Positions 34,406 to 45,821 of a DNA stretch of 64,000 nucleotides are shown one piece after another. The translations under genes were made by a program, and so were the position numbers. The DNA is from Escallonia rubra (taxonomy: Eukaryota > Streptophyta > Magnoliopsida > Escalloniales > Escalloniaceae): assembly GCA_033065855.1 (NCBI GenBank), contig JAVXUO010002652.1:1-64000 (forward strand), in the 5' to 3' direction. The notes below the pieces were generated by a model, which worked only from the letters and a program-made list of their open reading frames with translations, was not told the origin of the DNA and did not search any database. Within the stretch, counting starts at the first letter, position 1; every line of letters begins with the position of its first letter.

Positions 34406-35286
34406 TGGTAGTACTCCTGTTGGGATATGATTAAGAAGAGATATACAAGGGTACCCTAAAGTAAAATTTTATTGTTTGAAACTAGTTTTCCGATATTGCA
34501 CCAAGCTTTACATTTTCTGCAAAGAAAATCTAATTATGCTGCTTACAAGCACATATAATTAATATGTTTAACTAGCAGGCAACAAATCTTAATTACGTAT
34601 GATGGGTATTAGAACCTACCTGACACCAAATACAGCCAACAACCCACTAATCAAATCCTTGCAAAGGCTGGGTTTGATTACTGGGAGAATTCACAAGTTT
34701 CTTTTCGGAAACTTGTGAATTCTCCCACTTGGAAGTTCCCCAATGGGTTTTTCTCTAGTTCTCTGTTGTCAATTGTCATTTGGATGTTTGTTGAAATACT
34801 CATATGGGCAAGATGCTTTGCAAAGGAAGCTTATATCTACTGCATGAACACACAGGTTATGGGAAAAGAGACACAATATTATCTTAACCCAATTGCTTGT
34901 TGTTACCCGTTAATTCTGTAACTTACGTGTTTCTTTCCAAGGGCGACTCCACAGGGTACTATACTCTAAAGGTAGACACAAAATCACTGATAAACAAGAT
35001 ACACAAATCTGTCACCGCATAATCAGATAACCAAAGGAAAATGAAAACAATTTCCAAATCATAATTAGAAGAGAGTTCAAGAAATCTGATTATTCACTAC
35101 TTGATGCGAGCCTCTTGGTATTGCCCAACGTATTTGATCTAGCGCTAGCTCAAACTCACTATTGCTGTGTAATTACCTTCTTATGACAATATAGATAGCA
35201 ATCCAATCACCCCAAACATGGACTACCAATTATGACAATATAGATAGAATAAAATCAGATTTTTCCTTCTCAAAACTCAGCTTTAC
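34406..35286. other. Rest of TnpA-like intron 1, with a 19-bp hairpin
   Basis: A perfect inverted repeat GGGAGAATTCACAAGTTTC with a TTTTC loop lies at about 34682-34724. Nothing else is recognised. Confidence 0.5.
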
Positions 35287-35711
35287 CTGTGGATGGTGGG
35301 TCACTTTGTGACCCCTCAAGATGACTGGTCATCTCAGCATCAAGCGCCTCATCCTCGATGTTGGGTGTATCGGTAATCGCAGCGACATTGGCATCAGTTT
35401 GTACCTCGACATTGTGCTGCTCGTTGATCTGCTCGTTGATCTGGGGAGAATCTCGTGATGGCACTTGTGCGCTGCAACCAACTCGTGCTCGAAGCTGCCG
35501 TCTATTAGCCATGGAAACACTATAGACACAAATATACGTATAAACATAACCAAAACTGGAATAGATAATGACTGAAAGAAAAATTGAAGTTAACCTTTAA
35601 TTAAGAGACTACAAGAAACAAAATAAACGAACAAACAAAGATATGATTCATTTAGAAGTTTTCTTCAGAAATAGATAGTACACAGAAATAAATAGCAAGC
35701 AGAAAAACAAA

Positions 35712-38700
35712 TCAATCACTACTCATAGAATCACTCTCTGCCTCTTCATTTTCATTTTCATTTTCATCTTCATCTTCCTCTGCCACTTCCTCCTTTTCCT
35801 CATCCTCGTCCTCTTCATCGTCCTCGTCCTCATCTCCTTCCTCCTCTTCGTCCTCCTCGTCATCTACAAAGGTTTCAAGTCTTCGCTTTTCAGCCCCACC
35901 ACTTTCTAGAGAAGTGTCAAGTCTATGCCTTTTAGTCCCTCTATCTATAGCTTGCTCCCTTGCTTGTGCGTTTTTGGACCTTTTTGCTGGACGTTCCTCG
36001 ACTATTTCTGTTTCAATGTCATTTCTGGCCCAAGTGATGTCACCTATTATATTTTCTGCATCTTGAACAACATGTGACTCACTTGAGGAAAGGGATGATA
36101 ACTCCTCGTGTTCATTGTCTTCCTCTTCCACATCTTCACAAAAGTCTCTTGGCCTTGTTCGAATAACCACACGCCAACCACTGTCCCTTGGATGATCCAC
36201 AAAGAACAGCTGCTCCACTAAGAACAGCTGCTCCACTTGAGAGGCCAACACAAATGGTTCCTCTTTATAAATAAATCTCTTCGAGTTAACAAGTGTAAAT
36301 CCATATGGATCTGTTTTGATCCCTGTATTTCGATTCACAGTGTCGTACCATTTGCATTTAAAAAGTACGACCTTTCCAGCTCCAAAATAATCTAGCTCAA
36401 TTACATCTTCCAAAACTCCAAAGTACTCTAATAAGTCTTCTGCAGGATTTCTATCTCTAGACGATGAATAACCACGTGTACTAGCAGAAACAAACACTCC
36501 GCTATTTTGTGTTTTTCTTTTTAGCTCGAGGCGCTCAGTGTGAAACCTATATCCGTTTATCAAATAGCCATTGCCTCTCTTCACAATATCATTTGGACCA
36601 CGTGCAAGGGCAATTATTTCCTTTGAAACCCCAGCTCTCAAAGTTTTTACCTGTGCAATTGCAAATCAAGTAATAAGAAATAACTCATAAATGCAAATTC
36701 AGAAAACTAATCTTGAATGCATAAAGAGAACTCACGTGACCACTAAACCATTTGGCAAACTCATTTTTTAAGCAGTTATCAACTTCCCTTGGCGTAGGTT
36801 TCTTTCTACGTCTTCCTAGCATCATTGTGCACACACTTTGACATAGGCTGCAATGACATGGTATATTAACATATTATCCATATGCCAAAAATAAATATAT
36901 TAACAATACTTTGAGAAAAATGCTTACCTTCGATACTCTTCTAACTCATCACAGTTAAACAACACGTAGCGATGTGCCATCTCTATATCCTTCACATCTA
37001 GATGACTAATAGAAGGAGTACCTAAAAATCTACCTTTGCAGCAAAAAACGTACAAACTTCTGGTCACTTCTTCAACATATCCATCTTCATTCCTTCCCGG
37101 TCGAGTCCATGCTGGATGAGAACCTTCTAAGTACATTGAGCAAAATCTTACACACTCTTCCGCTAATAACCCTTCTGCAATCGACCCTTCGGGGCGGCTC
37201 TTGCATCGAATATAGCCTTTTAACTTAAACATGTATCTATAATCATGTAATATAAACTACATTAGCCTCTAAGTGTCATATAATATCAAATAAAAAATAA
37301 TGAAAAGTATTTTACCTTTCAAATGGATACATTTGGCGATACTGTACAGGTCCAGCGATCCTTGCCTCCTCGGCAAGATGAACAGGCAAATGGACCATTA
37401 TATCGAAGAAAGCCTGTGGAAATATCATCTCAAGATGACAAAGTGTCAATACAATCTTCCTATTAAGTCGTTCAAAGTCTTCTACTCGGTAATTTTTAGA
37501 GCACAATTCTTTAAAGAATTGACATATGTCAACTACAGCAGAGCAAACATCCTCTGGCAAAACCCCTCTTATTGCTATCGGAAGAATTTGATGCATTAGG
37601 ATATGGCAATCATGACTCTTAAGACCTGAAATCTTGCCATCTTTTTCAAGTACGCAACGGCTAATATTAGACGAGTAGCCATCAGGAACCTTGACATTCT
37701 TCAACACATGGAGAAAATCCTTTTTCTCGTCCTTAGACATTGTGAAACGTGCAGCAGGCAACTTATACTTGCCTACACCAACTTCAACTGGATGCAGTTC
37801 TTGTCGTATGTTCATATCTTGCATGTCTAAGCGAGCTTTAAGAGTATCCTTTGTCTTCCCTTTGATACCCAACAATGTCCCAAGCAGATTATCACAGAAA
37901 TTCTTCTCAATGTGCATTACGTCCAAATTATGGCGTAAGATGAGAAACCTCCAATATGGCAACTCAAAAAAAATACTTTTTTTCCTCCAGTTATGGTTAG
38001 GATCCTTAGGCACAGTAGCTTTACTAGCCTTTCCAAACGTAACATTGATGTCGCTCACCATTTCAAGCACATCAAATCCCGAACGAATAACCGGACGTTC
38101 TCTATACTCACATAGCCCGTTGAATTTTTTTTTGTCGAGTCTATATATGTGATCTGGATCTAGAAAAGATCGGTGTGCCATATAACATTGCTTACCACGT
38201 AATCTACAAGATCGAGTGTTTTCTTGACAAACTGGACACGCCAACTTGCCCTTCGTGCTATAACCTGCCAACATTGCATAAGCTGAGAAGTCACTAATAG
38301 TCCACATGAGCATTGCACGCATCTTGAAGTTAGTTTTGGTGAAGGCGTCATAAGTTTCAACACCATCGAACAAGACCTTGAGCTCCTCAATTAACGGCCT
38401 AAGATACACATCAATATCATTACCAGGGGAAGTTGGACCAGGTATTAGCGAAGGCATAATGAAAAATCGTTGTTGCATACACATTCCCGGAGGCAAGTTA
38501 TAAATAACCACGGTAACTGGCCATATGCTATGACTTGCTCCGTGGCGAAAAGGATCCATACCATCAGTTGATAACCCGAGTCTTATATTACGAGGGTCTG
38601 AAGCAAAGTCTGGATTTAAGCGATCAAAGTGTTTCCAAGCTTCTGAGTCAGCAGGATGGCGTTGTCCTTCGTCTTTTCGACGTTTTTTATCATGCCATAT

Positions 38701-39531
38701 CATTAATTCAGCCGTCTTTGGTGACATATATAGCCTTTTCAGTCTTGGTATCAAAGGAAAATGACACAGTTGCTTGACAGCTATTTTTTTTCCTTCTTTA
38801 CAAGGTCTAGATTCTCCTTCCTTTTCTGCCTCCCTTTGAACCATCCTCCACCTTGATTTCTTGCACACCCTGCACGAATTCAATGTGCTATCTTCCTTCC
38901 AATACAATATACAATCATTGGGACAAGCGTCAATCTTATCGTAGCTGAATCCCAAGTCACCAATCATCTTTTTTGTTTCATAAAAGTTGGCAGGCAACGT
39001 CTCACCGTTAGGAATTATTTCTTTTAACTTACCAAGTAGCAAATCAAAGGACTTGTCTGTCCATTTACTGGTGCATTTCAGATTAAATAACCACACAATA
39101 AATGATAGCTTTGTCTCAGTCTTGCACCCCGAATATAATGGTCGATCTGCATCGCTCATGTATTTATAGAAGTTTGCAACTTTAACACAAGGTTCCTCCG
39201 ATCGGCTGGTAAATATGTCATTTACCATTTCATGCATAGCTCCACCACCACCAATGTTGAGCTCTACATCATTTTCCATGCGATTTGAACGAGAAGACGA
39301 GCCTTCCCCATGAACTGTCCATACTGTATAATTGCTCATAAATCCCCTTATTATTAAATGTTCTTGCACAATTTCACGCGTGCGGAACATGCTATTAACG
39401 CAATCTCTACACGGACACAAAATCTCTCTAAAGATTGTTGCCGTATTTGCAAATGCAAAATCCAAAAACATGTCGACTCCAGCACAATAAGTATCAGTTT
39501 CCCTAGAGTGCGTCATCCATACCTTGTCCAT
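35712..39531 (-). CDS. TNP2-type CACTA transposase, four exons, apparently intact
   Basis: The catalytic transposase of En/Spm (CACTA) elements. Exons: 37316-39531, 36928-37236, 36736-36847 and 35712-36650; every join is GT-AG and in phase, giving 1191 codons before TGA, a usual length. ATG 39531 (MDKVWMTHSR) is chosen because the open frame upstream reads only a hydrophobic AT-rich stretch. Regions: N-terminal transposase-associated zinc region with CPCRDCVN (about residues 39-46), TNP2 core with STDGMDPFRHG, IWPVTVVIYNLPPGMC and DFSAYAMLAGYSTKGKLACP, DUF4218-like PIAIRGVLPEDV and LCHLEMIFPQAFFD, then DUF4216-like VNSKRFIYKEEPFVLASQVE in exon 4, and a very acidic C-terminal tail. An 18-base in-frame duplication gives EQLFLVEQLFFV. 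It lies just upstream of the TnpA-like gene in the same direction. Confidence 0.9.
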
Positions 39532-40277
39532 ATTATCTTTCTTGTATGAAGAAAGCCAAAGCAGAAACACAAACAACAATAAGAGAAATGTAATTCCAAA
39601 GATATCATGATGACAATAAACTATGGCCTAATATGAGAAATCTCCAATATGACAACAACAACAATTGATGTGCAAAAATCTAAGAAACTAGAAACAACCA
39701 AATAATGTGTAATCAGTTGTTAACCTCAAAAAATCAAGCATTTCCTTTCAAACCCTCAAAGGATATGTGGAAAGAGTACTGAAAATGAGACTCTTTAATC
39801 ACGAGACGATTATATTGCCTACTTAAATTGTTTTTTTTTTCTAATCAGCTGTGACTAGGAAATCTAAATTGAGTCTAAATTTATTCTAGAGGCCAGCAAT
39901 TTATTCGGTAATGCTTTTCTTATACCTAGATTAAGGATTGTACTGCCCCATTTTGCATGAGTTCTTTAGCAAAACGAAAGCTAACGCGTACAAACTGAAA
40001 TTTTTACATGTCTGTGTTTGTTGCTCAGACTGAAAAAATTGACTTCACGTATTTGATATAGAGGTTCTTCATAGTTTTTCAGCAGACGCATGAACACTTC
40101 GAAATGCAAGTGAAAAGATTAATAGCCGACTACACAATAGAAAGCCTTTATTTTTAGGAACAACACTAATAGCTGGCCAAGTACAACATCTATTTTTAGG
40201 AACAACTCAAGTTGGTGCAACTGTTGATCCTATGACTATTATTTTTAGGAGTAACCACATCCATATACAATCTTATT
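39532..40277. other. 5' flank of TNP2, no gene seen
   Basis: AT-rich, with a poly-T run near 39830. It presumably includes the TNP2 promoter, but no convincing TATA box position was fixed. Confidence 0.4.
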
Positions 40278-40783
40278 TTGGGAAAACTCTATTGCGACCA
40301 CTATGGCACAATGCGTATTCAGGGGAACTGTAAATATTCGTGTAAGCTGAAATTTAAGGAGCAGTCCATTATAGACCGAAATCCTCACCAGGTGAGTCTC
40401 TCTCTCCCCCCCCCCAATCTCTCTCTCTCTCCCTCCATCCCTCCCTCCCCGTATGTGAGTGTGTGTGTCAGCGCGGTTGTGTTGCAGATGAGTAAAATAA
40501 CAAAAAAAAACTAACTGCCCACACTTTACAGGGACACCTGTTTAAGTTCAATGAACGTGATATTTTGCAGGTACAAGGCATTGTACAAGGAAGCAATGGA
40601 AAAACTCTGGCAACTCTGTTTGGGAAGTGGGATGAGAGCATGCACTATGTAACTGGAGACTGCTCCAGGAAAGGAAAAGGGTTTGAATCTCTATTAGATG
40701 CTCATTTGCTCTGGAAGAGGAGCAAGCCTCCCCAGTTCCCCACTAGATATAATCTGTCACGTTTTGCTATTACATTGAATGAA
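40278..40783 (+). pseudogene. Captured oxysterol-binding-protein-related (ORP) gene fragment, two exons
   Basis: Exon a ends at 40390 ([16 protein letters not shown]...DRNPHQ) with donor GTGAGTCT. Exon b begins at 40571 after ATTTTGCAG ([56 protein letters not shown]) and ends near 40783. The two join in phase exactly where ORP genes do, so genomic DNA including an intron was taken, not a cDNA. The parent family moves sterols or phosphoinositides between membranes. The start and the last part of the domain are missing. Confidence 0.8.
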
Positions 40784-42430
40784 CTCAAAAATTACATTTG
40801 CAAACAGGGTCACTCTCCACTGATTTTGTTGATGGGTCCATGTAACAACACATTTTAATGCCTATATTCAAAAGAGTAGCATTACTAAGAGAATGTTGGC
40901 TAGGAAACGATGATAGAGATCTGATAGATATCTTGTACGCCACGAGTCAAGGCACCCATCACCCATTAGAATTACTAATACTGCCTTGGTGTCAGACTAT
41001 ATCTAGAACAACTAAGAGGTAAAGATGAACCACAATATATAGAAACAGAAAGAAGGAATACCTTATGCGTGGAAGGAGTTAGCTGGATCAACCTCTTAAC
41101 TACCCGAAATACAATGCTTTCTAGCGGCAGTAAAATTAAAACCTGCACAAGTGATTACAAAGTAATGCTTAAATTTGTGCATGCCTTGGGAGGGCATGCC
41201 TCACATAATACCAGCTGGACAAGTGGGAAATAAGATGCCTCAATTAATATCATCTCTCCAGATTCCTTTCCGTTGCACCAAAAGAATCATCAATCAACCA
41301 TATCAACTTTATGGTGTGTGCACGTATGGTGTTTTCGTGTGTGTGCGTCTGTTATGTGCAGTGGCGGAGCCAGAAACACTGCACGAGGGGGGCACTCAAC
41401 AGACATTAAACTCGAATGATGAAAATGTAATTGCTCGCTAGAACCCCCATATGGATATGGTCAAATGGGTACAGGTGGAATATTTTTGCAATTAGCAGCG
41501 ATTTTATAGAACCATTATGAGCTCGTGACTGAATCCTCAATTTTCTTATGTTAATTTATTTTTCCATCTTTGTCACTTGTCGTAAAGACTTTTTCGACAG
41601 ATGGGTTAAAAAACTTACAAGGAAACAACAATATTAGCATAATGGAGACAATAAGGTTGTTAATCTTTTAAGACTACTATGAATTCACAAACTAACAAAT
41701 GTCAAACTACTATTAATGAAGACAAAATAGGTCAATTTGACTCCACGAAGATTAGGCTCTTTTTTTGCCACTCTAATCAATTCTATTTGATCCATCATTA
41801 TATTTGAGACACAAAAATATAGGTAAAAACGCAGCCCTTGTAAAGATTCAGATGTTTTTCAAGGCTCTATATCATGTTTAACTTCTAATTATAGCATTAA
41901 CATCATAGTCAATTTGACAATGAAACAAACCAAAGGAGGGGTAACCCATCTTAAATCTATCTGGGTCTTTCTTCTCTGTTATCTCCACTTTTCGAAATCT
42001 ATATACATACATCTGGAAAAGCTGAAAAACAAGGAAGGGAAGATAAGGAAATCATTGGTGGACACGAAAAGATTGGATAATGGGTTGAGATGAATGGAGA
42101 TAGAGAGATCATATTTGGAGTTTGCTGGCCGCCGATGGTGTATTCAGCAGCGGGGATGGACTGCGCCGAACCTGCAAGTGAAGGTGGATGCAGTGACCGG
42201 TGGATTATTCCATGTCGGCGGCAAGGCCGGGCACCATTGCTGGGTAGTCTAAACGAGGGAGGAGGAGGCAGCAGGTGGGCACGTGCCCCCCGCTGCCTCC
42301 ACTACTGGTTATGTGTGTGCTCTTTAGAGATAGGGAGATCGAGGGATAGAATTGAGAGAGGGAGATCGAAATATGAGTTTGAAGTAACCTGATTACTTTT
42401 GCGCCTGATTGTTTGAGTCCTGCGATTGTG
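40784..42430. other. Inner CACTA right interior, no gene recognised
   Basis: Contains CAGTGGCGGAGCCAG at 41360, a sequence often found at plant transposon ends, but no partner end was found. A GC-rich frame at 42090-42392 has no known motif. Confidence 0.4.
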
Positions 42431-42565
42431 TTTGCGTTTGATTGTTTGCGTCTGATTGTAGAACGGAGAGAGGGAGATCACGCGTTTGATTGTTTGCGTC
42501 TGATTGTAGAACGGAGAGAGGGAGATCCCGCGTTTGATTGTAGAATGGAGAGAGGGAGATCGAGA
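42425..42565. repeat. ~60-bp tandem repeat (about 2.5 copies)
   Basis: GCGTTTGATTGTTTGCGTCT plus GATTGTAGAACGGAGAGAGG recurs at about 42431 and 42482, then partly at 42532. Confidence 0.85.
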
Positions 42566-42699
42566 GTCGATTTGTTTGTGTATATGCTTCTGATGTGTGT
42601 TTGTGTTTGTATTTGCATCAGATAGAAGAACATAACCAGATTGGGGAAGGTAAGTGATTACGTGAGCTCGTGGGATAAAGGGAATGAAAAAAAAGTGGG

Positions 42700-42992
42700 A
42701 GTGTCTATGGCAGCGGTATATCCGCTGCCTAGCTTTTCTTATCCGCTTCTATTGGATTTCAATTGGCGCGGAGATTTCGCGGGTTTTTGGAGCGTAAAGT
42801 TTCAGCCGCGCGGCAGCTGTGGGCAATTTTTTTACGAGCTATGGCAGCGGTGAAAAGTAGCCGCTGCTGTAAATCGTCTATACCAGCGGCATCTAATTCC
42901 GCTGCTATAAACCGCTGCTATATATTACATATGCCAACGGTTTTTTAGGCCACTGCTATAGAGCGCTGCTATAGGGCATTTTTCTTGTAGTG
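42700..42992. repeat. Right subterminal repeats of inner CACTA
   Basis: Many direct and inverted copies of TATGGCAGCGGT / ACCGCTGCTATA, mirrored at 29410-29770. In En/Spm such motifs are the binding sites of the TnpA protein. Confidence 0.85.
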
Positions 42993-43249
42993 TTAACCCT
43001 AACTAAACTTTAATTAAACCCTATTAACCATAATTATCCTAAGTACAATCGACTCCCTAACTATATACTTAAACCCTGGACTCAACCACAGGTGGAACAA
43101 TATCAACTCTTCGAATGAACTCAACGAATTCTAAAGTGACTCAATCATAATTAACAATAGTTAAGTCGAATTAGCCGTCATTAGCATTAACCCTATTTAG
43201 CTCGAATTAGCCTTATTAGCTCTAATTGGCTCTAATTAGCCCTAATTAA

Positions 43250-44870
43250 AACTGATTAACCCTAATTTACTGTTAATTTAATCTCTAATCAGCCCTAATC
43301 ACCGTTGATTAACCTAATTAAACTCTGATTGTCCTGATAAATCGTAGACAAGCCCTAAATAAACCTAATTAAGGTAACTAACTGTAATATGTTCTAATTA
43401 GGCTAAACTAGTCCTAAGTAGCCCTAATTAATCCCTGAATAACACTAATTGAGTATAATTAAACGTAATTAACTGTAATCAACCCTAAATAGCTTGAATT
43501 GCCCTAATTGCTCCTAATTAACACATTAACTCGACATTTTCACCTTAATTAGCTATTATCAATTTAGGGTCGGTACAAAATTATTTCATTATAGTGAACT
43601 TGAGCAGATAATTAAATCATCATTCCTAAATCCTTCAATATCTAACGATCCACCAAATCGGGATTCTTAAGTAAACCCAGTGCTTTTGGTTGGTAAGTTA
43701 TGGACTCAAAATATTTTCTTAGCGCTTCATGTTGAACCATCTCGTCTAAGATCTTATCTTCTGAGACTTCAGATAACACTTTTGGCTTGCAACTCTCCAT
43801 GTCTGTAGAAGAGAAGACTTTCTGAGACAAATTAAAGGTCTTTCTCAGCCTTTCGCAGACATTTTCTGCCCTCCATTGTTCCTGCGGTAATTTGATGGTA
43901 TACATACACAGTTTTCTTCTGACCAGTCCTGTATGCCCGACATATGGCTGGCCTTTCAACTGATGGGGTCCAACCAATATCAAGCAAAACAACTCTCGAC
44001 GCCCCAACTAAGGCTGATTAGGGCTAATTCGAGCTAAATAGGGTTAATGCTAATGAGGGCTAATTCAAGCTCAATGAGGTTTGTAAGGCAAGCTATGTGG
44101 GGCATAAATTTGGTTGGGGCGTCGAGATTTGTGTTGCTTGATATTGGTTGCAATCCATCACTTGAAAGGCAAGCCATATGTCGGGCATACGGGATCAGTC
44201 TGAAAAAAACTGTGTGTATTTATCATCTAATTACCTCAGGAACAATGGAGGGCAGGGAATGTATGCGACATGCTGAGAAAGACCTTTAATTTGTCTCAGA
44301 AAGTCTTCTCTTCTGCAGACATGGAGAGTTGCAAGCCAAAAGTGTTATCTGAAGTCTCAGAAGATAAGATCTTAGACGAGATGGTTCAACATGAAGCGCT
44401 AAGAAATTTTTTTGAGTCCATAACTTACCAACCAAAAGCACCGGGTTTACTTGAGAATCCCGATTTGGTGGATCGTTAGATATTGAAGGATTTAGGAATG
44501 ATGATTTAATTCTCTGCTCAAGTTCACTATAATGAAATAATTTTGTACCGACCCTAAATAGATAATAGCTAATTAAGGTGAAAATGCCGAGTTAATGTGT
44601 TAATTAGGGGCAATTCGAGCCTTTTAAGGTTGATTACAGTTAATTGCGTTTAATTAGACTCAATTAATGTTATTCAGGGATTAATTGGGGCTAATTCGGG
44701 CTAGTTGAGCCTAATTAGAACATATTACAGTAATTACCCTAATTGGGTTTATTTAGGGTTTGTCTACGATTTATCAGGACAATCAGGGTTTAATTAGGTT
44801 AATCAGCAGTGATTAGGACTGATTAGAGATTAAATTAACAGTAAATTATGGTTAATTTTTAATCAATTTT
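43250..44870. repeat. ~1.6-kb inverted repeat with a short spacer
   Basis: Left arm about 43250-44010 and right arm about 44078-44870 match in reverse complement with modest divergence. The inner ~450 bp of each arm is a SNF2 gene end (next entry); the outer parts are CCCTAATTAA-type sequence, also paired (for example TTAACACATTAACTCG against its complement). The spacer is about 70 bp. A transcript through it would fold into a long hairpin. Confidence 0.9.
43642..44479. pseudogene. Captured CLASSY/DRD1-like SNF2 C-terminal fragment, present twice head to head
   Basis: Plus-strand copy 44104-44479, minus-strand copy 43642-44000. The protein blocks are VLLDIG.NPS.ERQAICRAY (helicase motif VI region), KKTVCIYHLITSGTMEG, then EDKILDEMVQHEALR, FFESITYQPKAPGLLENPDL and VDR with a stop. 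This matches the C-terminal end of plant SNF2 proteins of the CLASSY/DRD1 group, which act in RNA-directed DNA methylation. Both copies have frame changes near the middle, so no protein is expected. The stop codon position is conserved, so the captured piece includes the natural end of the gene. Confidence 0.75.
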
Positions 44871-44936
44871 TATTAGGGTTAATCGAATTTTAAATTAACA
44901 ATAAATTAGGGTTAATCAATTTTAATTAGGCAACGT

Positions 44937-45226
44937 ACGCGGCCTCCCTGGTAAGACTGCAACTGCCATGATAGGAGTGTCCCCACCCCCCGCTACATCT
45001 CCACAGACGCAGACACCGACCATGGAGCATTCGTTGTTACATGAGGACGAGGTCTGTCGCATTGCTGCAGAGGTTTATAGGAGGATCAGGGCACATAATC
45101 AGGTACAACCACTATATACGTTTAATTAGTGAACATTATACGATTGTTATCAAGATTAATGCGTTTCTGCCTTTACATGCAGGGCACTGCTGCTGGACAT
45201 GCCCCGGGACTCGCTGAACCCTGATC
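44937..45226 (+). other. Possible last exons of a decayed outer-CACTA gene
   Basis: An open stretch ending MEHSLLHEDEVCRIAAEVYR, RIRAHNQ (donor GTACAACC near 45102) can be joined to GTAAGHAPGLAEP and a stop after a TGCAG acceptor near 45181. GC-rich unlike its surroundings. The family is not recognised; a remnant of a TnpA-like gene is a guess. A poly-C run follows at 45267-45283. Confidence 0.35.
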
Positions 45227-45419
45227 AGCCCTTCCCCTCCTAGTACTTTGTATCCCGCTCCCATTCCCCCCCCCCCCCCCCCCGCCTTATACCACGCTCC
45301 CCTACTCTATTAATGTACCCCGCTCCCGTGCCCTCTTGAATTTTGTATACATTTTATTGTTGGATTGTTTATGGATTGTAATTACAGGTTTAGGTATTAA
45401 AAAAATTTAAATATAGTTT

Positions 45420-45821
45420 GAATTTTAGCGACGAACTTTATTCCGTCGCTAAAAGTCTAATTATTTTAAGGGAACGAGTTTTTATGACGGACGCTAAAGT
45501 TCTAAACGACAAACTTTTAGCGACGGAATTTCGTCGCTAAATATTTTACGTAAAAAATTATTACCGAAAAAGAAAATAAATTAAAATACAAAAAATAGAA
45601 TTAGTGACGGAAACTCCGCCGGCAATTGTGTTTGTTTGCCCGTCGTTGAAGGTGGACTTTAGACGACGTATTGTAAAAAGCTGTCGCAAAACTTTTAGAG
45701 ACGGGGTTGTAGGCAACAAAGTTTTAGTGACGGGTTGTCTGTCACTAAAACTCTTTTCCGTCGGATTACGAACTTTTAGCGACGGAATTATCCATCGCTA
45801 AATGTCTTTTTTCTTGTAGTG
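45420..45821. repeat. Right subterminal repeats and end of outer CACTA
   Basis: Repeated TTTTAGCGACGGAA and CCGTCGCTAAAAG, matching 26500-26910, then CTTTTTTCTTGTAGTG at the tip. Confidence 0.9.

Larger units (their letters stand above)
30093..35512 (-). pseudogene. TnpA-like CACTA protein (Transposase_24 family), seven exons, one frameshift
   Basis: In En/Spm-type elements this protein binds subterminal repeats and assists TNP2. Exons on the minus strand: 35287-35512 (ATG 35512, MANRRQLRARVG), 33130-33362, 32841-33050, 32666-32761, 32472-32576, 31292-31593 and 30093-30140. All borders are GT-AG and phases agree. Family blocks: KKRGPTRGAEIWV, WADVPEEDKEKAWEEIE, FTTDHPLAKTAIMRTLNTRW, RKEEEY and VMGKDRHGRVRAMG, then a coiled-coil (CSLKEKLAGMNEMKARMAKM). 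In exon 6 the frame changes near 31470, just after RVRAMGPM, as by one lost base; otherwise about 406 codons are open. Intron 1 (33363-35286) holds a captured secretory-protein fragment in antisense. The last exon is inferred from splice signals only. Confidence 0.75.
29399..42992. mobile_element. Inner CACTA element, 13.6 kb, nearly complete
   Basis: Begins CACTACAAGAAAAATTGGC at 29399 and ends CATTTTTCTTGTAGTG at 42992, with TTA on both sides (29396-29398, 42993-42995). Subterminal repeats are TATGGCAGCGG/CCGCTGCTATA types (29410-29770 and 42700-42980). It carries TNP2 and TnpA-like genes in tandem on the minus strand and two captured host gene pieces on the plus strand. TNP2 is open throughout, suggesting recent activity. 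It sits in a CCCTAATTA unit of the outer CACTA. Confidence 0.93.
26490..45821. mobile_element. Outer CACTA element, non-autonomous, split by a second CACTA
   Basis: Begins CACTACAAGAAAAAAC at 26490 and ends ...CTTGTAGTG at 45821, with ATA on both sides (26487-26489, 45822-45824), the 3-bp duplication of CACTA elements. Subterminal repeats of TTTTAGCGACGGAA and CCGTCGCTAAAAG fill 26500-26910 and 45425-45810. Without the inner element it is about 5.7 kb and shows no transposase. Its cargo includes arrays rich in CCCTAATTAA and an inverted repeat of a SNF2 gene end. It is inserted in LINE copy B, whose reading joins across it. Confidence 0.92.

Noticed and set aside
41360-41400. CAGTGGCGGAGCCAG as a hAT-like terminus
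   Set aside because: No matching inverted end or target duplication was found within several kb.
42090-42392. 100-codon GC-rich frame near the inner CACTA right end
   Set aside because: No recognisable domain, no splice or promoter support; likely part of the repeat-rich subterminal zone.
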